DNA of 64,000 nt. Source: Omphiscola glabra. Lineage: Eukaryota; Mollusca; Gastropoda; Lymnaeidae. A program made the translations under genes and the position numbers. Each line of letters starts with the position of its first letter. Within the stretch, counting starts at the first letter, position 1. The notes beneath the pieces were generated by a model, which made no database searches, was not told where the DNA came from, and was given only the letters and a program-made list of their open reading frames with translations. Positions 45,946 to 57,817 of the stretch are shown piece by piece. The DNA is taken from contig OZ024794.1 of assembly GCA_964017045.1 (NCBI GenBank), forward strand, positions 53,536,608 through 53,600,607. The letters are read 5' to 3'.

Positions 45946-46108
45946 ATGCTAAAAAGAGGACTCTTGAAGAAGCTCAAGATGCTAAAAAGAGGACTCTTGA
46001 AGAAGCTCAAGATGCTAACAAAGAGGACTCTTGAAGAAGCTCAAGATGCTAAATCTATACTCTTGAAGAAGCTCAAGATGCTAAAAAGAGGACTCTTGAA
46101 GAAGCTCC
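45946..46108. repeat. 33-bp minisatellite, 5 copies
   Basis: Unit GATGCTAAAAAGAGGACTCT + TGAAGAAGCTCAA. The third copy has an inserted C-type variant and the fourth a shortened AAATCTATA. Confidence 0.93.
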
Positions 46109-46751
46109 ACATATTTTTAACGTGTCTAGGGATTGGGATTATGTTTGACAGGAGCTGAAAATATTCCAATCAAGAAATCCGTATTTTTCCAGCTGCACAG
46201 TCAGGACAACTCTGCCCTGATGTTTCTTTAGACCAGATATTGACCAAACGTGCGAATGTGCCATACAACACAGCACACATAAACTATTTTTCTTATTAGT
46301 AAACTGATATCTAAATATGTATCAGATTTATGGCTTTAAGCTATGAACTAGAAACTGCCCCCTTAACTCCTGAAATATAAAGGAAAAGGAGCCAATATTG
46401 CAACAAGAAACATATACAATGACCTCCCTGACATTGTAGAAACAAAATCTAGCCAATGAGATCCCTCGAATCGCTTCAGTGGGGATTGACTTTCAAGGAT
46501 TTGCTGGCATTAAATATGAAACTTAAAGCACGACCTGACAAGAGACAACACAACAGGAACCAGGGAAATCCATAGCAGAATTAAATGGTTCGCTGGGAAA
46601 CTTATGCTTCTTTTTTACGTTACATTAAAATGTATGATAATCTCCGTGTTGGCTGACTGTTCTGTGTACTTAATTGTTCATTGCAATCTTCAAGGACAAA
46701 AGATCTCTGCCATCTTCTCTTAACATCGATCTTATGTTCACACCGGTCTAT
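46109..46751. other. Unique sequence
   Basis: Nothing recognised. Confidence 0.4.
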
Positions 46752-46886
46752 TAGTGTACGATACCCCACGTAGTGTACAATACCCCACGTAGTGTACGAT
46801 ACCCCACGTAGTGTACGATACCCCACGTAGTGTACGATACCCCACGTAGTGTACGATACCCTAAGTAGTGTACAATACCCCACTCA
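46752..46886. repeat. 19-bp minisatellite, 7 copies
   Basis: Unit AGTGTACGATACCCCACGT. Confidence 0.95.
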
Positions 46887-46979
46887 TTTTTTAATGAGGT
46901 CCTTACCTAGGCATGTCTATTGGGTAAGATCACAAAGTGAAAAAAAAAATTCCCTGTGAAAAGAGCATAATGGGTTGGT

Positions 46980-47612
46980 GCATATCATTTGTGGTTGTCA
47001 TATCATTTGTGGTTGTCATATCATTTGTGGTTGTCATATCATTTGTGTTTGTCATATCATTTGTGGTTGTCATATCATTTGTGGTTGTCATATCATTTGT
47101 GGTTGTTATATCATTTGTGGTTGTCATATCATTTGTGGTTGTCATATCATTTGTGTTTGTCATATCATTTGTGGTTGTCATATCATTTGTGGTTGTCATA
47201 TCATTTGTGGTTGTCATATCATTTGTGGTTGTCATATCATTTGTGGTTGTCATATCATTTGTGGTTGTCATATCATTTGTGGTTGTCATATCATTTGTGG
47301 TTGTCATATCATTTGTGGTTGTCATATCATTTGTGGTTGTCATATCATTTGTGGTTGTCATATCATTTGTGGTTGTCATATCATTTGTGTTTGTCATATC
47401 ATTTGTGGTTGTCATATCATTTGTGGTTGTCATATCATTTGTGGTTGTCATATAATTTGTGGTTGTCATATCATTTGTGGTTGTCATATCATTTGTGGTT
47501 GTCATTTCATTTGTGGTTGTCATATCATTTGTGGTTGTCATATCATTTGTGGTTGTCATATCATTTGTGGTTGTCATATCATTTGTGGTTGTCATATCAT
47601 TTGTGGTTGTCA
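46980..47612. repeat. 18-bp minisatellite, about 35 copies
   Basis: Unit CATATCATTTGTGGTTGT, highly homogeneous. GTTTGT variants near 47046, 47153 and 47388. All readable frames (172-239 codons) are artefacts of the 18-bp period. Confidence 0.98.
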
Positions 47613-49924
47613 TGGTTTGGCTGAGTAAACATGGATCGGATGACGTCACCGTGAATTGAGAGGGGATACATTTTTAAGGGTAAAAGTTAGTATACATTTT
47701 ATTTTTTTAAAAATATTATTGCGTATATTTTTGTATTAGCCCTACTTAAATTACTGCAATCAATCGAGTTTAGAAAGAACAAACATGATTTTGGAACAAA
47801 CCCAAAGCTGTAAAAAGTAGGCGGCGACCACGGGCAAGCTACTCTGTTTTACAAACCTTTGAACATATCCCATAGTGCTGAAACGATACAACCGTGATAA
47901 GGATGTTATTTTCCTAATCCAGCGAAGCTTAAGTTTGACACTGGACGTAATCTCTAACTCAGTACAAGACAAAAAGCCATTATTTTTTAAAAATAGATGT
48001 TTAGCTAATGTCGAGATTGGCCCCTCATTTAAGATGATTTTTTTTACCATTTTCTCATCTATTTCGAATCAGGATAAGACCAACAACACCAAAGCATCAG
48101 CTAATCTCATACCCAATATTTTGTAAAAGGATTTTTTAGACTCACTTACGTAAAATTAAAAATAAATTTCTGTCAGACTCACTCACTGCTAAGTCATTTT
48201 TTATTCTATGTTATTCTTCATTATCAATTGTCTTTTCTGCAGTCGAAGCCTTCCAACGGTTCGTTTTCATATTTCTTCGGGTTTTCCCGTGTCCCCGTGA
48301 GCTGTGTTTATTGTTCTCGACGCTACGATGACTTCAAGATGTTTATGTAGTTTACTCACATTTTATGCCACGACTGGGGAAAAGAATTGTCACGTCACTA
48401 TTCACAAAATGACTGACGCGTTATTCCTGATCTCCGACCTTTTGTATTCATCTCTCCGACAACTTCATCGCTTTATTGATAACGGTCTGGCGGTCTGCGG
48501 GCCGTGACCTGGCCCATCCTCGCTGAACGCCACAATAAACAAAGACACCGAGGGACAACAGTAAGTCCGCACGTGGCATAAACCATCTCTCCCCCGGTGC
48601 TAATTATTTGCATTATCGAACCAACGGAAGCCTGCTACGTGGAGCGATGCAGAAGTAACACGTTCAAGGTCGTGACAATCGGTGAACTTCGTCATACAAT
48701 AAAAGCAATAATGTCCGCCATGTTGAACTTCAATTAGAAGTGGGGGGGGGGGATCTATTGAATTTGATCGAAACGTCGGTACGATAAACACGTTTGGAAG
48801 ATTTGGTTAGCGTGTGATGGAGAAGAAAACTAAATATTTAATTATCCAAAATGAACAAGGAGATGCTTGGAGAGCAAATTACCATAAACAATCTAACAGC
48901 AAATAGTTGCAATCGTCAAGTCACTTGGAAAATTTAATTTGAACTTTTCGATCATCTCGTCAGTTTTGTGGTTTCATCGTTAGTAGACTTGAGGATGTAT
49001 TGCTAATAATCGATGATTTTTAAACAAAAGAATTCAATCTCAAAATGCCCAAAAAGTAGGTAATTTCAAAGGACCACCAGGTGAATCAAAACATTTGAAG
49101 TCTCTCATTCGATCGCGTCAAAATTTCACGCTTGTCGAACCTGTTACTATATTTAAGATCTCTCAAGCGATGACGGCAGGTTCAGCTTCTGAAGTTGGCG
49201 AAGGAATATCTTGTTCCACGGTACACATTCGAAGCAAGTCGGTCTCGTAAAGTTACAACAGCTAACCGTTTTTCGTCACGGTGTTGGCATAGAGCAGACC
49301 CTAAAGATTGTAATCGCAGCCAATTATGAAATCGGTGCAATGTTGTAATCGATAAGATTATAGGGCTGGCGGACCATGCGGGTACGTGTTAGGCTTTTTT
49401 GAAAAGCATTTTGTTAACAAAAGCTACAGTGTTCAATTATTTACACAAGGGTACAAATATGTGACAGCGCGCGGACTGGTGATTATCGCAAATTGTTTCG
49501 GTTGCTACCGTATAATCTCAGGTACACGCTGGAAGGCATTGAATGCGCAATGTCGCTTCATATCTTGAGAGTGTTGCGGGCAAACATGAGACAAAACTTT
49601 GGAAGAAACAAATAACGGGGAAATGTCACATCGACGGCTACTGCAAAGGGGGTGGGGGCAGCACTGTCTGCAAACCCGATTTACAGATGCGCGTGTCTAC
49701 AAACATACCTGTAACTGTATTGTGACGGGTTGTCAAAGGGTGGCCCCCCTGGGGATGGGTAGGCACATGCTAGGAAGCGTGAGATCTGCTCGTTTGAAAA
49801 TCAACACCTGTTCGAAAATGTTCTGGGTGGTGGGGGGTTCTTGTGTCTAGTGCGACCCGTATTTCCTTCTGTAGATGATATAACTTCACGAATAGCAAAT
49901 TATCATGAGAGGCGGTGTACAAGG
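47613..49924. other. Unique sequence, no gene identified
   Basis: 48240-48560 is less A+T-rich and repeat-free but has no recognised domain. A G run lies at 48741-48750. No splice-flanked exon was recognised. Confidence 0.4.
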
Positions 49925-50523
49925 TAATGAAAACAGATGTATCCATGAAATCTACGTGAAATACAATGAAAACAGCTCTATCCATGAAATATACGTGAAA
50001 TACGATGAAAACAGCTCTATCCATGAAATCTACGTGAAATACAATGAAAACAGCTCTATCCATGAAATCTACGTGAAATACGATGAAAACAGCTCTATCC
50101 ATGAAATCTACGTGAAATACGATGAAAACAGCTCTATCCATGAAATCTACGTAAAATACAATGAAAACAGCTCTATCCATGAAATCTACGTGAAATACAA
50201 TGAAAACAGCTCTATCCATGAAATCTACGTGAAATACAATGAAAACAGCTCTATCCATGAAATCTACGTGAAATACGATGAAAACAGCTCTATCCATGAA
50301 ATATACGTGAAATACGATGAAAACAGCTCTATCCATGAAATATACGTGAAATACGATGAAAACAGCTCTATCCATGAAATCTACGTGAAATACAATGAAA
50401 ACAGCTCTATCCATGAAATCTACGTGAAATACGATGAAAACAGCTCTATCCATGAAATCTACGTGAAATACGATGAAAACAGCTCTATCCATGAAATCTA
50501 CGTGAAATACGATGAAAACAGCG
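49925..50523. repeat. 39-bp minisatellite, about 15 copies
   Basis: Unit CAGCTCTATCCATGAAATCT + ACGTGAAATACGATGAAAA. It is open on + (231 codons, 13-residue period) and on - (265 codons). In the + frame, the ATC/ATA and GTG/GTA differences are silent and only GAT/AAT changes a residue, but too few sites vary to argue for selection. Confidence 0.95.
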
Positions 50524-51480
50524 TTATCAATGCTCGACGCAAAAAACATTTCTTGAGGTATAATCATTTCATCTTTAAACTTGTATCATATTTTTTTTAA
50601 AAAAGCTCGTTAAATCAGATTGTAAGCGGTTTAATGTTTAAAAAATATCCCTACCCATTTATAATATTTACTCAAAGAAAAGACAAAGTGGACGATTAAG
50701 TTCTTTACTTTCAAAACTTCTTTACAAAAGAGTCTTACTTCCTACATTGAACTAGGCAATATTCATCAAAAACTAATAGACAGATCATCAAATGTCAGAA
50801 GTCAGAACAGCTATAAGCTTTCATTATGTACATCCCATGGTCTGTAATTTTGTTTATCACCACATGTAATTTTTTAGATTATGTTTCCTCATGTGGTGTG
50901 AGAGTCCCTGTACTAACTGATCGACTGTGTCTGCCACGCTCCTTAATGTCATTCTTGAGTCTAGAACCTTTCAGAATATTTATCTGTCCACTCTGAGATC
51001 GCTTGGTAGACGCATATATCATAAATATGGTTTATTGTAAGGTTTACATAGCGATAGCTAAAAAAAAACAAACTATTAAGTGTTTTTATTTCGGGAAACT
51101 CAGCACTCTACACACATCGTTACGAAGAAATTGTGACAAGAGATTCATATGCTACTTAATATTTATCAATATGTATTTTACTGCTAAGGGCAATGCTGTA
51201 ATAATTAGTCTTATCAGATATTGGATATTTGTCTTCTAAGGGCAGTCTTATCAGATATTGGATATGTTTTAAAAGGGAAGCTATATCAGGTTTTTGGTAC
51301 ATGTCAGCTATAGGCATTCGTTCCATATTTTCACTTTTCTTTTAATGGCTGAGCCACAACCGCCACCACTATTTGAAGGCTTAAACCCTAGCAGGGTCCA
51401 TAAAAGCGATAATCCCTTTGGTTTGGCAAAGCATTACTATACTGAGTCATGGATAAGACGATGGACGAGTCTTTGATGAA
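50524..51480. other. Unique sequence
   Basis: Contains a short local repeat (CTTATCAGATATTGGATAT) at about 51210-51265. No gene. Confidence 0.4.
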
Positions 51481-52040
51481 GGGTGGGGGATGTTTTTTGT
51501 TAGTTTTTTTGTGTTGCTCTTTTTGTACTTTGTGAGAAGAAAACATGTGTTGTGTGAGGGGTTGACAGGGTGGGGTTGGGTTGTTATGGAGTGGTACTTG
51601 GTCGCCTACCAAGCGCTGCCATATAAATGACATAAAAATGAACAAGGCAAAAGATAAGGATCCATGTGCTGGAGACGAAGGTAACATTTTGGCCCAAGGT
51701 TTTGGTGTTTAAAACAGTGGGGCTGAGGTGGGTGCGTCTTAGGTGAGACGTTTACATGTGGGGTTTTCGGGTTGTATGGGGGGCGGGGGTTAGGATGTGG
51801 GGTTAATATGTTTAGGTGAGGAATGAACATGTTGGGTGTTGTGTTGTTGGGGGGGGGGGTTTTAGGATGTGGGCTTAATGTGTTTAAGTGAGGAATGAAC
51901 ATGTTGGGTGTTGTGGAGGGGTTGAAGGGATTTTTGGAGTTGATGGGGGTTTCAAGGGTGTTTAGGGGGTGATGAGGGTTCGATTGGAATGAGGAGGGCT
52001 TGAGGGAAGTTTGGGAGGGGTTGAGGGAGGAGGTTGTTGG
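51481..52040. repeat. G/T-rich, C-poor low-complexity tract
   Basis: The + strand is strongly G and T biased. It holds two copies of a block of about 50 bp, GTGAGGAATGAACATGTTGG + GTGTTGTG, near 51815 and 51887. Likely decayed minisatellite. Confidence 0.6.
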
Positions 52041-52261
52041 ACTCTACCAGGTCCACATGAAGTCTAACGTCTATTCAGAATGAAAAGACCGTTTATTACG
52101 TCCATCACTAATCACAAATATCTATTAATATAAAGCCGAGATTGTTTTCAGGATTGAGCTGTCGAACAGTTCAATACTTTAGAGGATTGATTTCGGTAGA
52201 CGTGTGTCACGTGATGTTAGATTTCTTTCAACTGAACGCATGATTAGCAACTTTGGGGTTG
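52041..52261. other. Unique sequence
   Basis: Nothing recognised. Confidence 0.4.
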
Positions 52262-53010
52262 CCACAATATCGTATTGGTGCCGCATTGGTGCCGTATTGG
52301 TGCCGTATTGATGCCGTATTGATGACGTATTGATGCCGCATTGGTGCCCAATTGGTGCCGCATTGGTGCCGTATTGGTGCCGTATCGATGCCGTATTGAT
52401 GACGTATTGATGCCGCATTGGTGCCCAATTGGTGCCGCATTGATGACGTATTGATGCCGTATTGATGCCGTATTGATGCCGTATTGATGCCGTATTGATG
52501 CCGTATTGATGCCGCATTGATGCCGTATTGATGCCGTATTGATGCCGTATTGATGCCGCATTGGTGCCGTATTGATGCCGCATTGGTGCCGTATTGATGC
52601 CGTATTGGTTCCCAATTGGTGCCGTATTGATGCCGTATTGATGCCGCATTGATGCCGTATTGATGCCGTATTGATGCCGTATTGATGCCGCATTGGTGCC
52701 GTATTGATGCCGTATTGATGCGGTATTGATGCCGTATTGATGCCGCATTGGTGCCGTATTGATTCCGTATTGATGCCGTATTGATGCCGTATTGATACCG
52801 TATTGATGCCGTATTGATGCCGTATTGATGCCGAATTGGTGCCCAATTGGTGCCATATTGATGCCGTATTGATGCCGTATTGATGCCGTATTGATTCCGT
52901 ATTGGTGCCCAATTGGTGCCGTATTAATGCCGTATTGGTGCCGCAATGAAGCCGCATTGGTGCCGTATCGATACCGTATTGATGCCGTATTGGTGCCGTT
53001 GCGACTACGT
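52262..53010. repeat. 12-bp minisatellite, about 62 copies
   Basis: Unit GCCGTATTGATG with covarying variants GCCGCATTGGTG and GCCCAATTGGTG. Minus-strand frames of 237 and 255 codons (HQYGINTA-type repeats) are artefacts of the 12-bp period. Confidence 0.97.
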
Positions 53011-53561
53011 ACAGATAGTGTGTTGATATCGTATTGATACCGTATAGATAGCGGGTCTGATTTCAGACCAGAAGGGTGACATGTTCGAGAACGTTTTTAT
53101 TTGGGCCCAGGGATGAGCAGATGTCTTCTTTGGCATCAAGGTCACCTTAGGTCATGGGGTGTCAATAATAGTTTCGTTTGTGTTTATTTTTTTCAAAGCC
53201 TGTCCCCCCCCCTCCAAAATGGCATGCACATCTAATTAAATAACAGTGCGGGACACTCAATAGTCGCACAAAATGTAACGCAGACCGTCACAAATCATTC
53301 GGGCCACACTTCCCTAGTAACACCGATGCCGTTCTTTGTTACTAATAACTTTCAAGATCCCTTTCAAACATGAGGTCATACCAAAAAGGACCAACAATAA
53401 AGAATACTGCATTAAACAAATTACTTTTATTGACTTACCTTTCGATTCATTGGAGTGTGTGTGTTACCCTTTTCGGGACTGCGTCCCACCCCCCACCCGA
53501 CCTCTCATCGTAACAATGACTATTACATCCCTGAAGTTTCACGTTTCTTCTTCATGGCAGG
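53011..53561. other. Unique sequence
   Basis: Nothing recognised. Confidence 0.4.
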
Positions 53562-53783
53562 GGATGAAATATAATCTTACGTGACGGGATGAAATATAAT
53601 CTTACGTGACGGGATGACATATAATCTTACGTGACGGGATGACATATAATCTTACGTGACGGGATGAAATATAATCTTACGTGACGGGATGAAATATAAT
53701 CTTACGTGACGGGATGAAATATAATCTTACGTGACGGGATGCCATATAATCTTACGTGACGGGATGAAATATAATCTTTCGTG
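53562..53783. repeat. 25-bp minisatellite, about 9 copies
   Basis: Unit GGGATGAAATATAATCTTAC + GTGAC, nearly identical copies. Confidence 0.96.
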
Positions 53784-54169
53784 GCTAACACCTACTCGAG
53801 TGCCTCTTAAACAACTGCAGCACGGCGTGCTTCTAGGCATGCAAGTGTGAGGCTCAGCGTAAAATGTTCATTTTCTAGGTACGTTAAACATTGCTAAGAA
53901 AACGCCGCGAATCTGAAGAACGAGAGATTCAAAGCAACAGAGTTGACACCAAACGTTTAAAAAATATGCAGTAAACATTAAAAAGAAGTGGTCGACGTCA
54001 CACACAGTTAAATTCTAACCCTTGTGATAGCTGAGAATAAGTATGTATCCTTTGTTGTAGCCGGGTATACATGTCAATGTATTTTGTTTTACGCAGATCG
54101 GATCCATTATTAGGCAGTGCGCTGATGGATTTTTTTGTATAGTTTTGGGCGTGTAGTACCTTTAAACCA
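53784..54169. other. Unique sequence
   Basis: Nothing recognised. Confidence 0.4.
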
Positions 54170-54378
54170 GCGGTTCTCAACCTGTCGGTCGCGAGCCCTT
54201 TGGACAAAGGGGGGGGGGGGGGCGTGTTCGAACGACCCATACTCAGGAGTCACCCAAGACTGTAGAAAAAACAGATATTTATGAAGTAGCAACGAAAATA
54301 ATTTTATGGTTTCGGGGTCACCTCAACAGAAGGAACTGTATTAAAGGGTCTCGGCATTATGAAGGTTGAGAACTTTTG
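54170..54378 (+). mobile_element. SPIN-type hAT MITE, copy 8
   Basis: CAGCGGTTCTCAACCTGTCG start, with an inserted poly(G) near 54209-54222, TTATGAAGTAGCAACGAAAA, and GGTTGAGAACTTTTG end. Flanks ctttaaac / ctttaaat match at 7 of 8. Confidence 0.92.
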
Positions 54379-54651
54379 CTTTAAATGAGAAATTCGTTCA
54401 ATAGTAATGAAACGGGTTCCACGGTCTGTTGCGCTGTCTCCCGCCTTCTGATTTGAAGGCTTCAAACACTTATTTCCTCAGCAAAGGCAGATGTCGTCAT
54501 CCATTGACACGGTGATAAAGAATGTGTCCAACGAGTTTTACAAATAACTGGGAAGTGTCAGGTCGCACTTTATTTTTAATTTACAAAGTCAATTTTTTTA
54601 GGAGCAAAATCTTGCACGCTGTTAACATGCCAACGAGAAATTAGTCATTTT
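54379..54651. other. Unique sequence
   Basis: Nothing recognised. Confidence 0.4.
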
Positions 54652-54889
54652 AGTTGCGCCCCCAGCTTACCATTAAGTCAAAACAGAGCAATAGTTATTA
54701 GCAACGGTGTGGGCCAAAAAGGGGGGGGGGCAGAGTTGACAGTCCGCCACGGGCGAAAGTTTTTTCCCCTTTATATTGAGAGGAGCATTTTTGGTCAGTT
54801 GCATAGATTTTTTTCGCAGACTGAGGGCGGTAAAAATTATGGCTTACCGGGGCGGCACTAACCCAAGCTATGCCACTTGTTGCTATTTT
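54652..54889 (-). mobile_element. CAGTGGCGTAGC-type non-autonomous element, copy 1
   Basis: In reverse complement it starts AGTGGCATAGCTTGGGTTAG + TGCCGCCCCGG, matching the start of the copy at 57818. A G run (54721-54730) lies inside. The left boundary is approximate. Confidence 0.5.
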
Positions 54890-55214
54890 GTAATGGACAT
54901 AAAACTAAAGAGTTTTACTTTACCATCAACATTACTTTGATCTATTACATGGAATCACCAAGAAATAACTTTATCTTCAAAGATTTCTTGCTTGTTTATA
55001 TCTAAATACTAAAACTTTTAAAGTCAAACAACAACAAAAAAAAAAATATATATATATATATTATATCTTTTACCTGATACTGTCAATCCGTTTTTTAAAA
55101 ATTAATAAATTGCAACGCTGATTAAAAACCAATTTCCTAGATTTATGGTCAAGCAAAGAACATCTGCTACGATACATGATACAGATTACTCAAGCCATCA
55201 AAGCGAATGTAGTT
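54890..55214. other. A+T-rich unique sequence
   Basis: TA microsatellite at about 55049-55063. No gene. Confidence 0.45.
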
Positions 55215-55710
55215 GTGCCCCCCGCCCCCCCCCCCCCCCCCCCCGCGGCATGAGATTTTAAGCACAAGCCCAGTCCCCATTTAACAATTGTATATGTTGT
55301 GAATAAGATTTAGGAGCGCGATGATTTAGTATGAAAGGTTGTTCATGCATGGTGAGAGTTTGTATGAGAACCACTGTTAGTGTGAATACATTTTGGTCCA
55401 TAAGTTGTTATGAATTGTATTATTATTGTGTCTGAATGGTCATTGGCTGACAGGGAGATATGAATAAACAAGTGCGTGGATATAAAAGGACGGTGTTTTA
55501 TTTAGTCTAGGGGGGGGGGGGGATTGTAGAGAAGACGAGAGATCGTGATGAGAGAATGCGATGAACACCTGTGTGAATCGGAGTTTATTCCAAACGTGTT
55601 ACTGAGGATTTGATTGTGTGCTAGTGACTCTTGATGAGACTACATTTGTATATAATGAATAAAGGATTGAGTTATGAAACTCCAGATACTTTGTGGACTT
55701 AATGGTGTCA
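55215..55710 (+). other. LTR-like promoter and poly(A) unit
   Basis: A TATAAAAGG box (55481) is followed about 175 bp later by AATAAA (55658) and then TGGTGTCA (55703), which resembles a tRNA primer site placed just after an LTR. Terminal TG..CA and a target duplication could not be fixed, and no retroelement genes follow. A degraded solo LTR is one reading; chance or another repeat cannot be excluded. A 20-bp C run lies at 55225-55244. Confidence 0.25.
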
Positions 55711-56433
55711 TTGTGTGATTAGTGTCAGATCACTAGGACCTCATTGGAATCATAGAAGTAAGACCCTAGACAACGAGAAAAGGGCCGTAACATTATACAC
55801 GCTTTCCTTTTTTCTTTTTTTTTTAACCATGATGTTACATAAGATAATTCGTTGTTTAAATTATCTCCAAGTGAGAACACGTAACATAAACATGTTGAGG
55901 TACCGTCTCCTCAGGCTTAAATTGAAGACCTTAATTCTACAAGTACTTAAGTCACAAAATACACATTTTGAGATAATCAAGTTCAAATATTCTTTTTGTC
56001 TACGAAATGTGATCATTTTCATATTTTGTGTTGCTTAATTAAAGGACTTAGGCACATGTTAATGTGTTCAAATTTCCGCAGTACATTTGGCTAAAAAGGA
56101 TAAGAAATGATCACAGTTTAGATTGATTTTGACAAAAATGTGACTTAAGTACTTTTAGCACTAGGGTCTTCAATTGAAGTGGCGCTTTTCGGGATCAGTA
56201 TACGGAGATTCCTGGAGTTTTGAGATGTGCTGTGTTCTCTGTAAGCCCTGGGGATTTGCACGCGAGCGGAACAGATTGGTTAATGTTGGTGCAGTCTTCA
56301 AATACTGTGTAGACATCGATCTGGTTCGTTTGTGCAGGTCATAATGTGCTGTTTTTGTTGTTTTAGTTTATTTTTTAAAAAGTCTTCTCCTTAAACAAAA
56401 TGTATTATACGCACATTTAGTACGATTTGCAGG
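55711..56433. other. Unique sequence
   Basis: A + strand open frame at 55715-56038 (107 codons) is lysine/leucine rich with no recognised domain. Confidence 0.35.
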
Positions 56434-56520
56434 CAGGGCCGTCGCGTGGGGCCTGCAACCCCTGGGGCCCCCGGATAATAAAAGGGCTCAAAAATTTTAT
56501 TGTGAAAAATAAAAGAATTC
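56434..56520 (+). mobile_element. Fragment of a CAGGGCCG-type element
   Basis: Starts CAGGGCCGTCGCGTGGGGCC and has GGATAATAAAAG as in 42384-42568. The other end was not found. Confidence 0.45.
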
Positions 56521-56904
56521 AAAAAATGCATTGAACAGATAAATAGTTGACAATTGTGGCACTCTCCAAAACATTACAAATGTTTCCCCCCACGAAAACG
56601 GACGGCCGTCATGAGAATCACATGTTGCATAGATATCAAAGGGGGGCTACTCTCTATACTATTTTTTCCCCTTAAAGTTTCTAAATAACAATTTTTTAAA
56701 AAGATATTTTTAAAACGGTTTTACAGAATCTCATGCCTTAGTGTCGTTGTTTATATCTTCAATCACCGGCTGGGGGTGGTGTGGTATTTAGGAGCGGCAA
56801 TTTCGATTCCCGTGCAGCAATAAGAAAAGCTTTGGTCCTTTGGTATGGGACGGTTGGAGGGGTGTAATAAAAAAAATGGGACAAGCCTCTCTTCTCTTTA
56901 CTGT
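56521..56904. other. Unique sequence
   Basis: Nothing recognised. Confidence 0.4.
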
Positions 56905-57080
56905 TAACTATTAACTTTACCATTATCTTAAACATTATCTTTACCTCTATCTTTACCATTATCTTAAACATTATCTTTACCTCTATCTTTACCATTATCT
57001 TAAACATTATCTTAACTATTATCTTAACTATGATCTATACCATTATCTTTACCATTATCTATACTATAATTTCTTAATAT
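56905..57080. repeat. About 12-bp degenerate minisatellite with a 54-bp larger period
   Basis: Units ATTATCTTTACC and related forms. A block TACCATTATCTTAAACATTA + TCTTTACCTCTATCTT repeats at the left. Confidence 0.85.
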
Positions 57081-57094
57081 TATTTTTACCAATA

Positions 57095-57312
57095 GCTGCC
57101 AAACGTACACAATGGCATGTTAACAAACCGCCAAATGTACACAATGGTATGTTAATAAACCGCCCAATATACAAAATGGTATGTTAACAAGTCACCAAAT
57201 GTACGCAATGGTATGTTAACAAACCGCACAATGTACACAAATATAAGTTAACAAACCGCCCAATGTACACAATGGTATGTTAACAAGCCGTCAAATGTAC
57301 CGATGGTATGTT
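57095..57312. repeat. About 32-bp minisatellite, about 7 copies
   Basis: Unit CCGCCAAATGTACACAATGG + TATGTTAACAAA with substitutions. Confidence 0.92.
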
Positions 57313-57817
57313 ACAACTGATATTGAAATACATAATAAGACCTAATAATGCCTTGCAAAAAAAAAACTTATTGCACACAGAAAGCTTACAAAGAGCCCAT
57401 AGAAGACTTTATTAATAACAATAACTTGGCCGGCAACGACAACATGTTGGCTTAGCATTAGGCAAGCCGCTAGAAATAGCTATTCCATTGTTTGCTACAG
57501 TCGAGGCTGTAATTTCTTTCGTCTGACAAGAAATCTCGCAAACAAGTTTTACCGTGTAACGTCAAAAGAGAAGTCGCAAAAATCCATTCACATCGTGTGT
57601 GTGTCTGTGTGTGTGTGCGTGTTAGTGTGTACGTTTGCACAACAGCCGACGTCACAAGCATTGTTTGTAACTAAAATTACTCTAATTTTCCTCAAAATTA
57701 GACTCTGATTTCATAACAATTTAAAGGTAAGATCTGTTATTGATGTCTACAGTTTTTCAACGCTGTCGTCGGTCATTAGATTCTGAGTCCAGGCCTAATA
57801 AAATTAATCAAAAGGAT
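57313..57817. other. Unique sequence with a GT microsatellite
   Basis: (GT)n near 57595-57632. No gene. Confidence 0.45.

Noticed and set aside
46930..47659. 239-codon Thr/Asn/Met-Asp repeat protein and its overlapping + strand frames
   Set aside because: Pure 18-bp tandem repeat; all compatible frames open; no unique sequence of coding character at the ends.
52179..52957. 255- and 237-codon HQYGINTA-type repeat proteins
   Set aside because: Product of a 12-bp tandem repeat read in two frames.
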